From: Dipteronia dyeriana
Lineage: Eukaryota > Streptophyta > Magnoliopsida > Sapindales > Sapindaceae
NCBI GenBank assembly: GCA_032871835.1
Contig: CM065295.1
Location: 20,098,501-20,162,500 of the forward strand
Direction of reading: 5' to 3'
DNA: 64,000 nucleotides
Position numbers and translations under genes: made by a program. Positions 11,599 to 22,773 of this stretch are shown here, piece by piece. Each line of letters begins with the position of its first letter. Positions within the stretch are counted from its first letter, which is position 1. The notes below the pieces were generated by a model. That model was not told the DNA's origin. It worked only from the letters and a program-made list of their open reading frames with translations, and did no database searches.

Positions 11599-12750
11599 AC
11601 TAAGAGAGAAGTTAAGGTTGATCACAACCCTGGTCGAAATCAAAGAACCAACCCCGAAGCCAATCAAGCAATACATATAATTTTTCGAGGACCCTCTACT
11701 GGGAGAAGCAACCGAGAACGAACTCAGGAAATCAGAGAAGCAATAGAAGCAAGGAATAACTTCGACGTAAACTCGGTTGAGCCAGACCCGAAAAGGGTAA
11801 AGGAAGGATGGGACCCAATAGTCTTTACAGAGGCAGATTCCCATGGCGTCGATGATCGGCCTAATGACGCTTTGGTTATAAGTGCCCGGATTGGCCCTAG
11901 GAAAGTCCGGAGAATTTTAATAGATAATGGGAGTTCAGCAGACATCCTAAGCTTGGCCGTATACGACCAACTAAGACTAGACCGAAAAGATTTACAGCAT
12001 TTGCATACTCTATTAAGAGGGTTTGGAGGGATAGAGGTCAGGTCACTCGGGACGGTAAAACTACTCGTAAAGATTGGAACGGCACCATGCCAGATGACTG
12101 TCCTGCTCGACTTCGTGGTAGTTGATTTGGACAATTGGCCGTATAATGCATTATTGGGTAGGCCATTCTTGAATAAAACAAGGGCCGTGACGGCCACTTA
12201 TGCATTAATGATCAAGTTCCCAACAGAACAAGGGGTTGGGATAGTCAAAGGATCCCAAGAGATGGCCCGAAGAGCAAACCTGTCAGTATACAAAGACAAG
12301 CATGATGCTGAACAAGTATGCACCATAATACAGCCAAATCAGTGTAAAGAGTCCTTGTCATTCGAACTGGATCCAAGGGAGGACTCGAATGAATACAAAA
12401 CGGAATTGGTTGAAGAAGTAGTACTTAAAGAAGATGAACCGGATAAGAAAATCAAGATCGGGGCTAACTTGAATGGAAAAGTCAAGCAAGACTTAACCAA
12501 TTTGCTTAGAGAGTACAAAGATGTATTCGCTTGGAGTCACGAAGATATGATCGGAATAGATGCCCGAGTAATATCCCACCACCTCGCAGTTAGCCCGAAT
12601 GCAAAACCGGTAATTCAAAAGAGAAGATCGTTCAATCCTGAAAGAAGTCAAGCAATCAAACAACAGGTGGAAAAGCTACTGGCAACTGGATCAATCAGAG
12701 AAGTCAGCTACCCTCAGTGGGTCTCCAACGTAGTCTCGTTCAAAAGAAAA
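11599..12750 (+). pseudogene. pol: Gypsy A protease and start of RT
   Basis: The aspartic protease matures Gag-Pol. The active-site motif ILIDNGSSADIL, with catalytic Asp at 11923-11925, is intact. Further typical blocks follow: RGFGGIEVRSLGTVKL and the YNALLGRPFLNKTRAV flap-like part. From about 12500 the RT N-terminus begins (KDVFAWSHEDMIGID, HHLAVSPNAKPVIQKRRSF). The frame is open from 11599 to a 1-base deletion at about 12733-12737, seen by comparison with copy B, which reads one more C there. That deletion ends the usable frame. Confidence 0.9.
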
Positions 12751-13560
12751 ATGGACAATAGAGGATGTGCGTAGATTTCATGGATCTGAACAAGGTATAT
12801 CCAAAGGATAGCTTCCCACTTCCAAGGATAGACCAGCTGGTGGATGCCACAGCAGGTCATAAATTGCTCAGCTTCATGGACGCTTACTCGGGATACAATC
12901 AGATCCGGATGAGCAAAGCTGATGAAGAAAAAACAGCTTTCACAATGGATCAGGGTTTATATTGCTACACAGTAATGCCCTTCGGTTTAAAAAATGCAGG
13001 TGCTACGTATCAAATGTTGGTTAACAAAATCTTCACTCGGCAAATAGGAAGGAACATGGAAGTGTACATTGATGACATGTTGACTAAAAGTGTCTCGGCA
13101 GATGAGCATGCCCAGGACCTCCAAGAGACATTTGATGTCCTAAGAAGATACCAGATGAAATTAAACCCGAACAAATGTTTATTCGGAGTCCCTTCGGGGA
13201 AATTCTTGGGTTTTCAAGTCCACCAAAGAGGAATTGAAGTTAATCCCGAGAAGATCCAGGCCTTGCAAAAAATGACCTCACCCAAAACATTGAAAGAAGT
13301 ACAGCGCTTGACAGGATGTTTAGCTTCCTTGGGAAGATTCATCTCAAGGGCTACAGACAGGTGCGCACCCTTTTTCAAGATAATCAAAAAAGGGAAAGGA
13401 ATCGAGTGGAATAAAGAGTGCGGGCAGGCATTCTTAAAAATAAAAGAGTATTTGGGACAGGCTCCAGTTCTCTCAAAACCGTAAAAAGGGGAAATACTTC
13501 AGCTGTATCTGTCAATAACTGAGCTTGCAGCAAGTTCAGTTTTAGTCAGAACAGAAGATG
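12751..13560 (+). pseudogene. pol: Gypsy A reverse transcriptase and degenerate first RNase H
   Basis: The RT core is open at 12765-13484 in a new frame: CVDFMDLNKVYPKDSFPLPRID, FMDAYSGYNQI, AFTMDQGLYCYTVMPFGLKNA and YIDD at 13065-13076, with both catalytic aspartates kept. A TAG at 12759-12761 replaces the Trp codon that copy B has in GQWRM. A stop at 13482-13484 follows. The next part (LYLSITELAASSVLV) aligns with the first RNase H but lacks the catalytic Asp of the usual DAS motif. That fits Tat elements, in which the first RNase H decays and a second one takes over. Confidence 0.92.
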
Positions 13561-13562
13561 GA

Positions 13563-14549
13563 GTGCAGAAACCAGTGTATTATACAAACAAGGCACTCCT
13601 ACCGGCTGAGACCTGGTACTCACAGGCAGAGAAGACGGCCTTAACATTGGTTTCAGCAGCAAAAAAACTGAGACCATACTTTCAGGCCCATACAATCCAG
13701 GTTCTCACCAAATACCCATTAAGACAAATTTTACAAAAGCCAAAAATATCAGGAAGACTTACCAAATGGGCAATCGAGCTAAGTGAATTCGATATTCATT
13801 ATGTCCCCAGAACCTCCCTCAAAGGACAAGCTGTGGCAGACTTCATAGCCGAGTTCACAGAACCAAACCTGGAAGCAAAAAGACTGTTGGATAAAAGTTT
13901 CCCATGGAAACTGTATGTTGATGGTTCTTCAAACACTCATGGCAGCGGGGCAGGGATCGTGGTTCGCACCCCAGAAGGAGATGATGTTGAATGTGCCATG
14001 AGATTTGATTTCAAAGAAACCAATAATCAAGCCGAGTACGAGGCATTGTTAGCTGGACTCAGAGTCTGTATAGCTCTCGGGGCTGATGAAGTTGAGATAT
14101 TCAGTGATTCACAGGTAGTTGTCAACCAGGTTATGGACGAGTACCAGGCCAAAGATGAAGGTATGATAGCCTACCGTGACATCGCGAAACAGCTCTTCCA
14201 AAAATTTAAAGAATACAATATCGCTCAGATCCCTAGGGAAGAAAATGAAAAGGTTGACACATTGTCTAAATTAGCGTCAACAACAACATCAATCAGACTA
14301 AAGACCATTCCGGTTGCACACCTCCTTAAACCGAGTACAGCTAAACCTAAGCATTTGGAAATTTCAGAAGTCCGAACACCGCAAGACAGTTGGATGGTCC
14401 AGCTGAGAAGGTTCCTAGAAGAAGGCGTGCTCCCGAAAGATCCAGTACTAGCAAAGCGCATCAGGTATCGATCGGCTAGGTATACCGTGATCAGAGAAGA
14501 ATTATACAGAAGAGGGTTTTCCCGAGCTCTCCAGAGATATGTACCATAA
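13563..14549 (+). pseudogene. pol: Gypsy A RNase H connection and second (archaeal-type) RNase H
   Basis: This is an open 328-residue stretch. Residues 1-110 are the rest of the first RNase H (YSQAEKTAL, LRQILQKP, GRLTKWAIELSEFDI, GQAVADFIAE). Residues about 115-240 are a second RNase H of the RVT_3 / archaeal-like type: LYVDGSSN (Asp 120), NNQAEYEALLAGL (Glu), EIFSDSQVVVNQ (Asp 182) and REENEKVDTLSKLAS (last Asp). All four acidic positions are present. Dual RNase H is a hallmark of plant Tat retrotransposons. The H2C2 zinc part of integrase starts near the end, and the frame breaks after 14549. Confidence 0.9.
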
Positions 14550-15628
14550 GAAGATGCACATCGAATACTTCAAGAGATCCACGAAGGAGTTTGCGGAAAC
14601 CACACTAGGGGTAGAAGTCTAGCGCATAAGGTGCTCAGGTAAGGCTATTACTGGCCAGGCTTTTCTCAGATGCACAGCAATGGTCGGAAAGTTACGATAC
14701 CTATCAAAGGATTGCTAACGATATCCGACAACCCCCAGAAAAGCTCAGAAACCTCACTGCCCCATGGCCATTCACCATGTGGGGCCTATACCTGATCGGC
14801 CCAATGTTAGCAGGGACAGGGGGTGGAGCAAAGCACGCCATAGTAGTTGTCGATTATTTCACAAAATGGGCAGAAACTGAAGCGCTGGTGCAAATCACAG
14901 AAGCCAACACCATAAATTTTGTAAAGAAGAACATACTTTATAGGTTTGGAGTTCCGGACACTATAATCACCAACAATGGCACCCAGTTTGATAACCAAAA
15001 GTTCAGACAGTTGTGCGAGAAGTATCAGATTGCTAACTACTATGCGACACCAGCTCATCCTCAAACAAACGGGCAAGTAAAAGCAGTAAATAAAATTATC
15101 AAGCACACCATCAAAGCAAAGTTAGATGCCAAAAAAGGAAGCTGAGTTGAAAAGCTTCCTGAAGTATTATGGGCATACCGGATGACAACAAGAACTTCAA
15201 CAGGAGAAACCCTGTTCACCTTAGCGTTAGGAACAGAAGCTGTCATCCTCGTAGAAACAAGGTATGTGTCCCCCCGGGTCAGGCTATATAGTGAAGAACA
15301 GAATATTGATCTGCTACTACAAAGTTTGGATGAGCTAGAAGAAAAAAGGGAGAACTCCAGAATAAGAAATACATCATATCAACAGAGAGTGGCTCGCCAC
15401 TACAATTCTCGTGTTCGGATCAGGAAATTCCAGCTTGGAGACCTAGTGCTCAGGAGGGTATCACTAAACACGAAAAATAAAGCTGTAAGTTCTCTGGCAG
15501 ATAAATGAGAGGGCCCATACAAGTTCGAGGGAATAGCTGGACATGGAGTATATTGGATTGCACGACCCAACGGAGGGGTTTTACCCCGACCATGCAACGC
15601 TCAATATCTAAAGATTTTCTATCCTTAA
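14550..15628 (+). pseudogene. pol: Gypsy A integrase, all three catalytic residues replaced
   Basis: Integrase inserts element DNA into the chromosome. The zinc-binding part (GVCGNHTRGRSLAHKVLR) lies at about 14586-14640. The core starts at 14777. Where copy B has WGLDLIGP, A has WGLYLIGP (Tyr codon 14789-14791). The second Asp of ITDNG is Asn (14972-14974). The Glu of NGQAEAVNK is Lys (15080-15082). The spacing of the three positions fits D,D-35-E. The C-terminal part at 15182-15627 (SPRVRLY, LDELEEKRE, FQLGDLVLR, GVLPRPCNAQYLKIFY) lies behind a stop at 15143-15145, and another stop lies at 15506-15508. Confidence 0.92.
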
Positions 15629-16190
15629 CTTGTTTTTCCTTTTTGTTTTCTTAGTCAGGGCTATTAGTTGCGATAAATGTCAGCTATGGAATTTATCTGT
15701 TGATTTTACAGTGATAAATAAAATTACTCAGAATTTTCGAAAGGAAAGCATCTAGCTCGGGATTTCCAAAAGAAAGCATATGATAATAAGAACATATGGA
15801 AGAAGAGCATGATAATTAGAACATGCAAAATAGAATTCTCGAGACCATCAAATCCCGAATGGGCGGAGAAGCTCGTAGGAGCATGCCAGCCGAGCATGGT
15901 CAAAATGAACTTCGTAAAAAGGTAAACCCGATGCACCAGGCTCCGGAAAAATACTCGGGATGCTATCGGGAGAAATTCCGGTGAAATGCGTAGCTGTGTT
16001 GAAGCAATTTTTTTTAAAAAAGAGATCAACGATTCGGCAAACCCTTGCTCATAAAAACTGGGGAGACGTCCTTGGTATTGCATAAGGACTCGAACATATG
16101 ATCATGGTGAGCCTTGATGTAATGTTCGGGTAGCAACCGGGTATGAAACACAAGTGTAAACTTGTCTGTTTCAAGATGACTCGGTTAATA
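15629..16190. other. Gypsy A 3' spacer
   Basis: This is non-coding sequence between the end of pol and the tandem array. It is matched by copy B at about 53035-53545, with shared motifs such as CTGGGGAGACGTCCT and GACTCGAACATATGATCATGG. No gene is visible. Confidence 0.6.
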
Positions 16191-16194
16191 ATAA

Positions 16195-16625
16195 TGAGCC
16201 AGTTTAATAAGATACTTGACAATTAAAGTCATTCAGGTACTAACCAGTTTAATAAGATACTCGGTTAAGTTACCTGAACAACGAAGAAGCCAGTTTAATA
16301 AGTTACTTGGCAATTGAAGTCATTCGGGTAACAATCGGTTTAATAAGATACTCGGTTAAGTTACCTGAACAACGAAGGAGCCAATTTAATAAGATACTTG
16401 GCAATTGAAGTCATTTGGGTAACAACCGATTTAATAAGATACTCGGTTAATTTACCCGAACATCGTGGAGCCAGTTTAATAAGATACTCAGTTAATTTAC
16501 CTGAACATCGAAGGGCCAGTTTAATAAGATACTTGGCAAATAAAGTCATTCAGGTAACATCTGGTTTAATAAGATACTCGGTTAAGTTACCCAAACGACA
16601 GCCAGTTTAATAAAACAATCGGCAA
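16195..16625. repeat. Tandem array in gypsy A, about 45-bp monomers of two alternating types
   Basis: About ten copies of a unit start with CCAGTTTAATAAGATACT and continue either CGGTTAAGTTACC...GAACAACGAAG or TGGCAATTGAAGTCATTCGGGTAAC. The two types mostly alternate, giving a dimer of about 90 bp. Copy B has the same motif with fewer, more diverged units at about 53545-53790. Arrays in this part of Tat elements are known sources of plant satellites. Confidence 0.9.
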
Positions 16626-16726
16626 CAATCAGCAAAATACAGATCAAGACCATTCAATTCAAAGTAAAGTATAATTTTATTGCTCTTAAAAAACAGAATG
16701 GTTACAGTTTTCAAAAATTAAGGTCG

Positions 16727-19636
16727 TGAGGGTTTCGAGCCTTTACCGATAGTCGGGTCTGGCACCATCTCGTATTCACGGAGCAGGCTTTCATTAGACG
16801 GCCAAGCGATAGTATTGACAGTATCGACAGTATCATCCATTTATTGGCTATAATCCTCGCCCAGGACCGGCCCAACATCTTCTACCACACCCTCGACCGA
16901 CTCTTGACTAGCGTAAAAGGTCGAGAGGGAGTGTTCGGACGAAATTTCTAAGTGCATGGGATGAGGCTCTTTGCCTTGACGACGACAGTAAGCTCTCCAC
17001 TCCTTCATCTGAGTCCGAAGAGACTCCAAGGACCGGTCCACGTGATGTTTGATTGATAGCTCCCAATTAGCTCGGGCCTTCTCAGTGGCCCTATTCTTAA
17101 TTTTGAAGAACTGGCCGGTCGAAACTAGCCCGCGTTGAAATTCCCGAAGAAGTAGGGCATCGTAAGCAGGGGATCTTTTGAAACGATCCACCCCTTGGAC
17201 TTCAAGTTCCAACCTGGCCTCTCGGGATAGGGATTCAACTGTCAGCGCTTGGCGCTCTAGATCTTCAATCTTCCGTTCATACGCCGACTTAGACTGCTCC
17301 GCCTCCTGCTCGGCCTTAAGCATGGATTCTTCAGCAGAAGATAAAAGATTTTGAAGTGATGCAACCTTCTCCTCTGCCAAAGATGCCTTCTCCTCAGCTT
17401 CAACCTGCTTCGCTAGACAATGGTCGGTGAATATTTGGACAGAGCCGACCTCTTGCTGATAAGCCGCTTCGGCCCAAGCACGGCCTTCCTCACTCGCCTT
17501 CAGTTGATCCTCTAGACGCCTTATTCGATTGGCTTGATGTTGCTGCGTCTGAATTAGCTCAGCAAATTCGGGCACCATCTGTAAAGGAATATATTTAGAA
17601 ATTCGGCAGAAGCAAAACAGTAAAGAAGTCGGATTTAACTTACATAAGATGCACCGTTGAAAACATTTTGAAGACGTTCTGACAGTGAACCGTCCCTAAA
17701 GCCGCTCCAACGGTCCTCCCTGATAAAAGCCAGGCCGGAGGACATCTCCCGTAGCATATCCTGGGGAGAAGGATTTAAAGGTGCCCCCAAAGTTTCAGCC
17801 CCTATATTCCCAACCTCGGGGATAGAAGAAGCCTTGTTCGGTTCAGAGGCCGCCACATCTTCTGATGCTCTAATGCCAACACTCGGAGCAATCTCATCCA
17901 TAATATCTTCATCGCTGGAGTCGATGAATGAGACTACCAGAGGAACTTTAAGAGGATGAGACGGTGAACTAACTGCCTTTCGCTTCTCACCTCTAGAACG
18001 GTGGAAGTTAAGGTCAGCGGCAGGATCTTCCTGCTGATCGTCCCGGAAAGACTCAAAGAATTCGGCACTTGCAGGCACTTGCAGGCACTTGATCCGTCAG
18101 GACGTTACCACCGTCGCCGGCTTCAAACCGACCAACATGCTCTTCACCCGAGCCTTCACATCGCCTCTCCCTATAATCAGGAAGTTGGGTATCGGTTGGA
18201 TCACTTGGGCCACTCGGACCAGCAGACTCCTGAGCAGACTGCTGGGCGCCCTGATGAACGTATTCTGGGATCTGTTCCTCAGTAACGTCAGTTTCCTCAT
18301 CAGACTCGGGCGGAGCAATGCCTTTATCACCCTGAAGCAAAGCTTCTTTTCGGCTCACCTGTAAAATAGACTTTACTTGGCGAGCCTGAAGATCGTTGAC
18401 GACGTCTGTATCGAACATTAAAAAAAGAGGGGGGGGGATTCATATCACAAATCGAAAAGCTTCTAAGTACAGTAGGAAGGGTGCCGGATCACTTACATCG
18501 CCTGTGATGGCCTGAAATCTGTCCGAAGAAGCCGAGCTTTATCAAATCCTCTTCTTTAAAAAGGCAGCTCTTGCTCCTCCTTTCTAGAGTACGAACAGAT
18601 GCCCAAGTCAGCCTGTTCAGCTCAGAATCACTATAATTAATTATTTTTTTATTCCACACTTCGGGGGAACAGAAGAAACGGGGAATACTCAACACCGTTC
18701 GGGAATCCCCAGATCCTACAGTGACGTTGAGTCCGAGAGCCCCTCTAGCGAAAAACCAACTGTTCTTCCATAAATTGTTGGATGTAGGGAACCCCCATAA
18801 AAAACCCTTCTTTTTTGGGTCATCAGAGGCGTCGACCTCCCAGTTCACCTTTGCTTCTTTGGGGACCCAACCGTCCGATGGAGTAGATGCAAGAAAATAT
18901 GTCCCCGTCTTGCTAACCTGCCTCAGCGTAAAGAAATGCCTAATTTCATTTGGGGAAGGCGGCGAAAGGTTCATCCTACTGAACATATGCCACATGCACA
19001 TCAAGACTTTATAACTATTCGGGGCCAATTGAGCTGGAGCTATCCCTGCTTCAGCCAAAAACCAGGCAATAAATGGTTGAAAGGGAAGTGTGACACCACA
19101 TCATAGCATTGATCCATAAATCGTGACCATACCCTCAGGAGGATTCCATACGGCTCTATCCCCCGCAGGAACCAAAGTGACCTAGTCGGGCAAGTCGAAT
19201 CGGGAGCGGTATTTTTCTATTCCAGCTGGCCTGACCACATTCGGCTCAGTATCAAAGCCACTCGGGCGAGTATCAGAAAACGAAAGACGAGACGCCCTGG
19301 ACACCTCATCAACATCATTCTCGTTAACAGTTTATTCCCTGATCTGAACACTGCTCGAGCCATGCTTGTGTACCTCACTTCTGCTCTTATGTTTACCCAT
19401 CCTTTGAAAAGATACCCTGTGATCAGAAATATCAAAATCAGAACTAGATGAAGAACTCGATACAGGCTGAAAGTGATGTCAGGGTAAAGCCCAGAAACAT
19501 CAACCTCTAAAAATGGAGGTTCATCTATTGGGATATCCCCCAGTAATCGTCTAATGCAAGAAACTAACTGGAAATCCCCACGTTCTAACGCATCAAAAAC
19601 AATGTTAAAGAGACGATGACGTGAAGATGGCCCCAT
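16727..19636 (-). pseudogene. Spliced antisense extra gene of gypsy A (Transposase_28-like, coiled coil)
   Basis: Three exons are inferred on the minus strand. Exon 1 is 19636-18497, from ATG (MGPSSRHRLF) to donor GTAAGT at 18496-18491. Exon 2 runs from about 18418 to 17644, ending at donor GTAAGT. Exon 3 runs from 17578, after acceptor TTTACAG, to about 16727. Exon 1 carries the domain known as putative gypsy-type transposon (PF04195 style): APAQLAPNSYKVLMCMWHMF and NLWKNSWFFARG. Exon 2 is acidic (SFIDSSDEDIMDEI). Exon 3 is a long coiled coil (ESMLKAEQEAEQSKSAYE) with a conserved end, WPSNESLLREYEMVPDP. Breaks: a frameshift near 19490, stops in exon 1, a frameshift between 18078 and 18053, and a stop near 16838. 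The product is unknown. Extra antisense ORFs are known in Tat elements. Confidence 0.8.
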
Positions 19637-20125
19637 TCAAACTAACCTTGAATTGAGATTGATGCAAGATCTTCAACGAAGAATCGCGAACTTCTGGGTA
19701 AAGAAATCTGGGTTTAAAAAAAATTCTCGTTGAAAATTGTTGAGGATAAACCAACAATGTCTCTCAGCGAAGAATTTAAAAAGGAGAGGACACGGAACCT
19801 TAGGGCCTCGAGGTGAAAAAATTTATGATGAAGCTTGATGACGTATGCTGCTTTGGGGACACGTAAAAATCAATTTCTCATAAATGATATCTAAAAACGA
19901 AGAGACTACGGACACGTATCAAAACAGGAACTAGCCCTCAACCGTCAGAACTTCAAAACGTCGCCATCATTAAGATCTCGCGTAATGAAGCGAAGCGAAT
20001 CGAAATTACAGGGTCACTATTAAGACACGCCATTATGACAAGACGACTATTCTGACACGAGTAAAAATTAAGATGATTAAAATACTCTTGCCCAAAATGA
20101 AATTTACTCGGCAAAAATATTTTAA
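19637..20125. other. Gypsy A spacer between antisense gene and 3' LTR
   Basis: This should hold the promoter and leader of the antisense gene. Copy B has a matching stretch at 56821-57310. No clear TATA box is seen. Confidence 0.5.
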
Positions 20126-20133
20126 GGGGTTAT
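20119..20133 (+). promoter_or_regulatory. Polypurine tract region of gypsy A
   Basis: The sequence before the 3' LTR reads ATTTTAAGGGGTTAT; copy B has ATTATAAAGGGGTAT at the same place. The conserved AAGGGGT core is the probable plus-strand primer. Confidence 0.65.
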
Positions 20134-21022
20134 TGTTGTATTTGAATTTTACCAAGCGTACACGTCATCGACAAGATGGAGAAAATTGTCAGGTGGACAC
20201 CCAAATAAGCACTCATGAAAAATCCTACAAGGCATCTTTAAAGAGAAGAAAGCCCAAGTAAATAAGCAGCATGACAACACCTACTCGGGATCAACTAAAC
20301 TATTCCAAATCAATTAAAAGTACTCGGGGTTAGCAAAAAGCATATTCTATTCGGGCTTAAACTACGTTACTCGGGACCAACAAGTGTTATTATTACTCGG
20401 GATAAATGCGACCCGAGTAAGAAACTCGGTGCTTAATTCACACGGATTCAATCATTAAATACGTGAAGATATCCATTAGGAAGAATCCCAAAGAGAACAG
20501 AAGACTGAGCTAGAAGAATCCTCAATCAGGAAACAACTTGATTTCACTACAAAGACTACACTCTTATAAAGAAACAAGCCCAAATAAAACTACACTACTG
20601 GAATCCCACTCGATTTCCATAAGAGACTCCGAAACAGGAAAGAAGACAAATCAACCTCAAACAAGTAACCGAATCACAATTGAATGTAAAGATCTTGTAT
20701 TACTTGTACAAAGCAGATTAGGGTTCTATAAACATATAAATAGACCCATAATCTCGTTCCGAAAGATATATAGGCAAGATAGCAATAGAAAAATACAGAG
20801 AGAAGAAAGAGAGATCGAGAGCTTGTAAACATCATAATTTCATAGTGGATTTTGGCTCGGTTGACCCATCAACCACCCGTGGACGTTTCTTCGGTCATCG
20901 AAGTTTTACCACGTAAAACTTATGTCTTCGTTACTCTCTCTGAATCTCTCTCTCTTTGAATTAATAGCCGAAATCCAATCCTTGTTGGCTTTTCCGACAC
21001 AATCCAGAAATCGACGTCAACA
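20134..21022 (+). repeat. 3' LTR of gypsy A
   Basis: It starts TGTTGTATTTG and ends CGACGTCAACA, followed by TAATA. It holds the 47-bp segment 20321-20367 missing from the 5' LTR and is otherwise very similar to it, so the insertion is moderately young. TATAAATA lies at 20735-20742. Confidence 0.95.
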
Positions 21023-21751
21023 TAATATTAAATATTAGTAAATATAGAAAATATAATATTTATATATATTATATAATGTATAATATATATATATATATAT
21101 ATGATATAATAAACAATATTATAACATCATATATATATATATATATATTATTGTATAGGTAATAATAATATTATATTATTATATTTTTATTACATATATA
21201 TTTTACATAACATATATATATATATATATATATTATTAATATATATATATATATAATATTAATAATACATATTAATTTATATATATATATATATTATATT
21301 ATGTGTTATATATATAATATAATTTAATATATATATATATTATATTTATATTACATATATTATATATATAAATTAATAATACATATTAATATATATATTA
21401 TTTGTCTTAAATATATTATATTATATATATTTTTATAATTTATAAATCATATATATTATATTATATTATATTATATATTAAATTAATATATAATATAATA
21501 TATGTAATTATAATATATAATTTATTAGACATGATTGTAACTGTTTAAAAATTTAAAGGGTAAATTGGTCATTTTGACACTTGACCCATGTCATGGGACA
21601 AGTTGTCCTAGGGTTTTGGACGGGATAAGTTTTTATGATTTTTGTCCCACTTTGTCCCGTCTTGTCCTATGCTAAGGACGCGTCAAACGTGGGACAAGAA
21701 CAAACTGTCACACCTTGTCCTGTCCTGTCCCGCGTACCGAACGCACCCTTG

Positions 21752-21908
21752 AAGAATCTGACAAACCATACTTGTTTGGTGCTAGCTTCTAGGAACGGCT
21801 TCCCATTTTCCATATATTTTTTATTCTTTAGAATTCATTGGTGATGTTCATTTGAGAGGTATATGATTGCATGGTTTCGACCTCGTTTTATTTATGCTCA
21901 AGTGCTTA
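21752..21908. other. Short spacer between MITE and copia LTR
   Basis: Nothing is recognised here. Confidence 0.5.
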
Positions 21909-22527
21909 TGAAAATAAATTCGATACATAAAACGAATTCGGATCATTACCGTTTACCATATGGAAATCTGAATTCAAACGGAAGCAGGATCGGACACATG
22001 TGAATGTACCACCGGTCGGAGGACGATCACACATTCGGAAAGTCTCATATGATCACAATGCATATACCCACAATTTGATCTTCGATAGGAGAAAATTCTC
22101 TCATGATTTTCTCTACATCTCATTGTGTTTTTCTGTGTATCTTGTTCTCTGTTGAACACATGCACATATGCATTATTACATGCAATACACATACTTTGCA
22201 TTGCACAGACAATACACGACTTCTCATGCGCACTGCATATATACATAAAGCACACCTTTTTTGCAACATCAGACAACCCATGCTTCTTAATTGCTTCATG
22301 CATACAATATCAGACAACATCCTAACCATACACACTCACTTGAAACACGTTATGTGTATATTGTTTATATATTGTGTATATCTTGTGTTGATGTCAGTTT
22401 CTTCAACCGATACATATAACCACTCATAAAACTGCCCATACAGTTTTATATGCTTGTTGGGCTATGTGACTTGGGTTTGGCCCACTTGGGTGTATAATGG
22501 GTCTCCAACCCATACCCAAATATATCA
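21909..22527 (-). repeat. Left copia LTR (3' LTR of minus-strand element)
   Basis: On + it starts TGAAAATAAATTCGATACAT and ends AAATATATCA. It is clearly homologous to 36462-37073, with shared blocks such as CGGAGGACGATCACACATTC and ATACAATATCAGACAA. It is followed by a minus-strand purine-rich stretch (GAGTGAGAGATGT). Confidence 0.88.
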
Positions 22528-22734
22528 ACATCTCTCACTCGCACAAGTGGGGCCAACACGATTAAGTTACCACAAGTCCATCATGGGTATTAGTCGACAT
22601 TTGTCACTCCTCAAATGTTATAAGATGTGATACATACAGAGGAATCTTTAAGCCTTTAAACATTCAAACACAAGTATTATCATCATTATCAAAAGCGTTC
22701 ATACGGTTAAATGCATCGTGTGACCTATGAACAA

Positions 22735-22773
<39 letters not shown>

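Larger units (their letters stand above)
9070..21022 (+). mobile_element. Tat-lineage Ty3/gypsy LTR retrotransposon, copy A, full length but dead
   Basis: Two LTRs (9070-9913 and 20134-21022) enclose gag-pol on + and an extra gene on -. TAATA lies directly outside both LTRs (9065-9069 and 21023-21027). The order gag, protease, RT, degenerate RNase H, second RNase H, integrase, then a 3' spacer with tandem repeats and an antisense gene matches plant Tat elements. In that lineage dual RNase H and extra ORFs are known. Gag-pol was one long frame: the five gag/early-pol stops are all in phase, and the first frameshift is at about 12736. All integrase catalytic residues are replaced. Confidence 0.94.
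8667..21748. mobile_element. PIF-like MITE split by gypsy insertion
   Basis: The left end is GGGTGCGTTTAGTACG (8667-8682). The right end read inward is GGGTGCGTTCGGTACG (21733-21748), 14 of 16. TTG flanks both ends (8664-8666 and 21749-21751). Subterminal sequence on both sides carries GGACAG / CTGTCC and GACAAGG motifs. The core consists of long AT tracts (8880-9069 and 21023-21540). The gypsy element 9070-21022 sits in the core with its own 5-bp duplication, so the MITE came first. The host part alone is about 1.1 kb. Confidence 0.82.

Noticed and set aside
16361..16610. Repetitive open stretches on both strands
   Set aside because: They come from the tandem array of gypsy A and would not be genes.
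22103..22429. Open stretches in the copia LTR on both strands, also at 36627-36958
   Set aside because: They lie within LTRs, overlap each other and show no domain.
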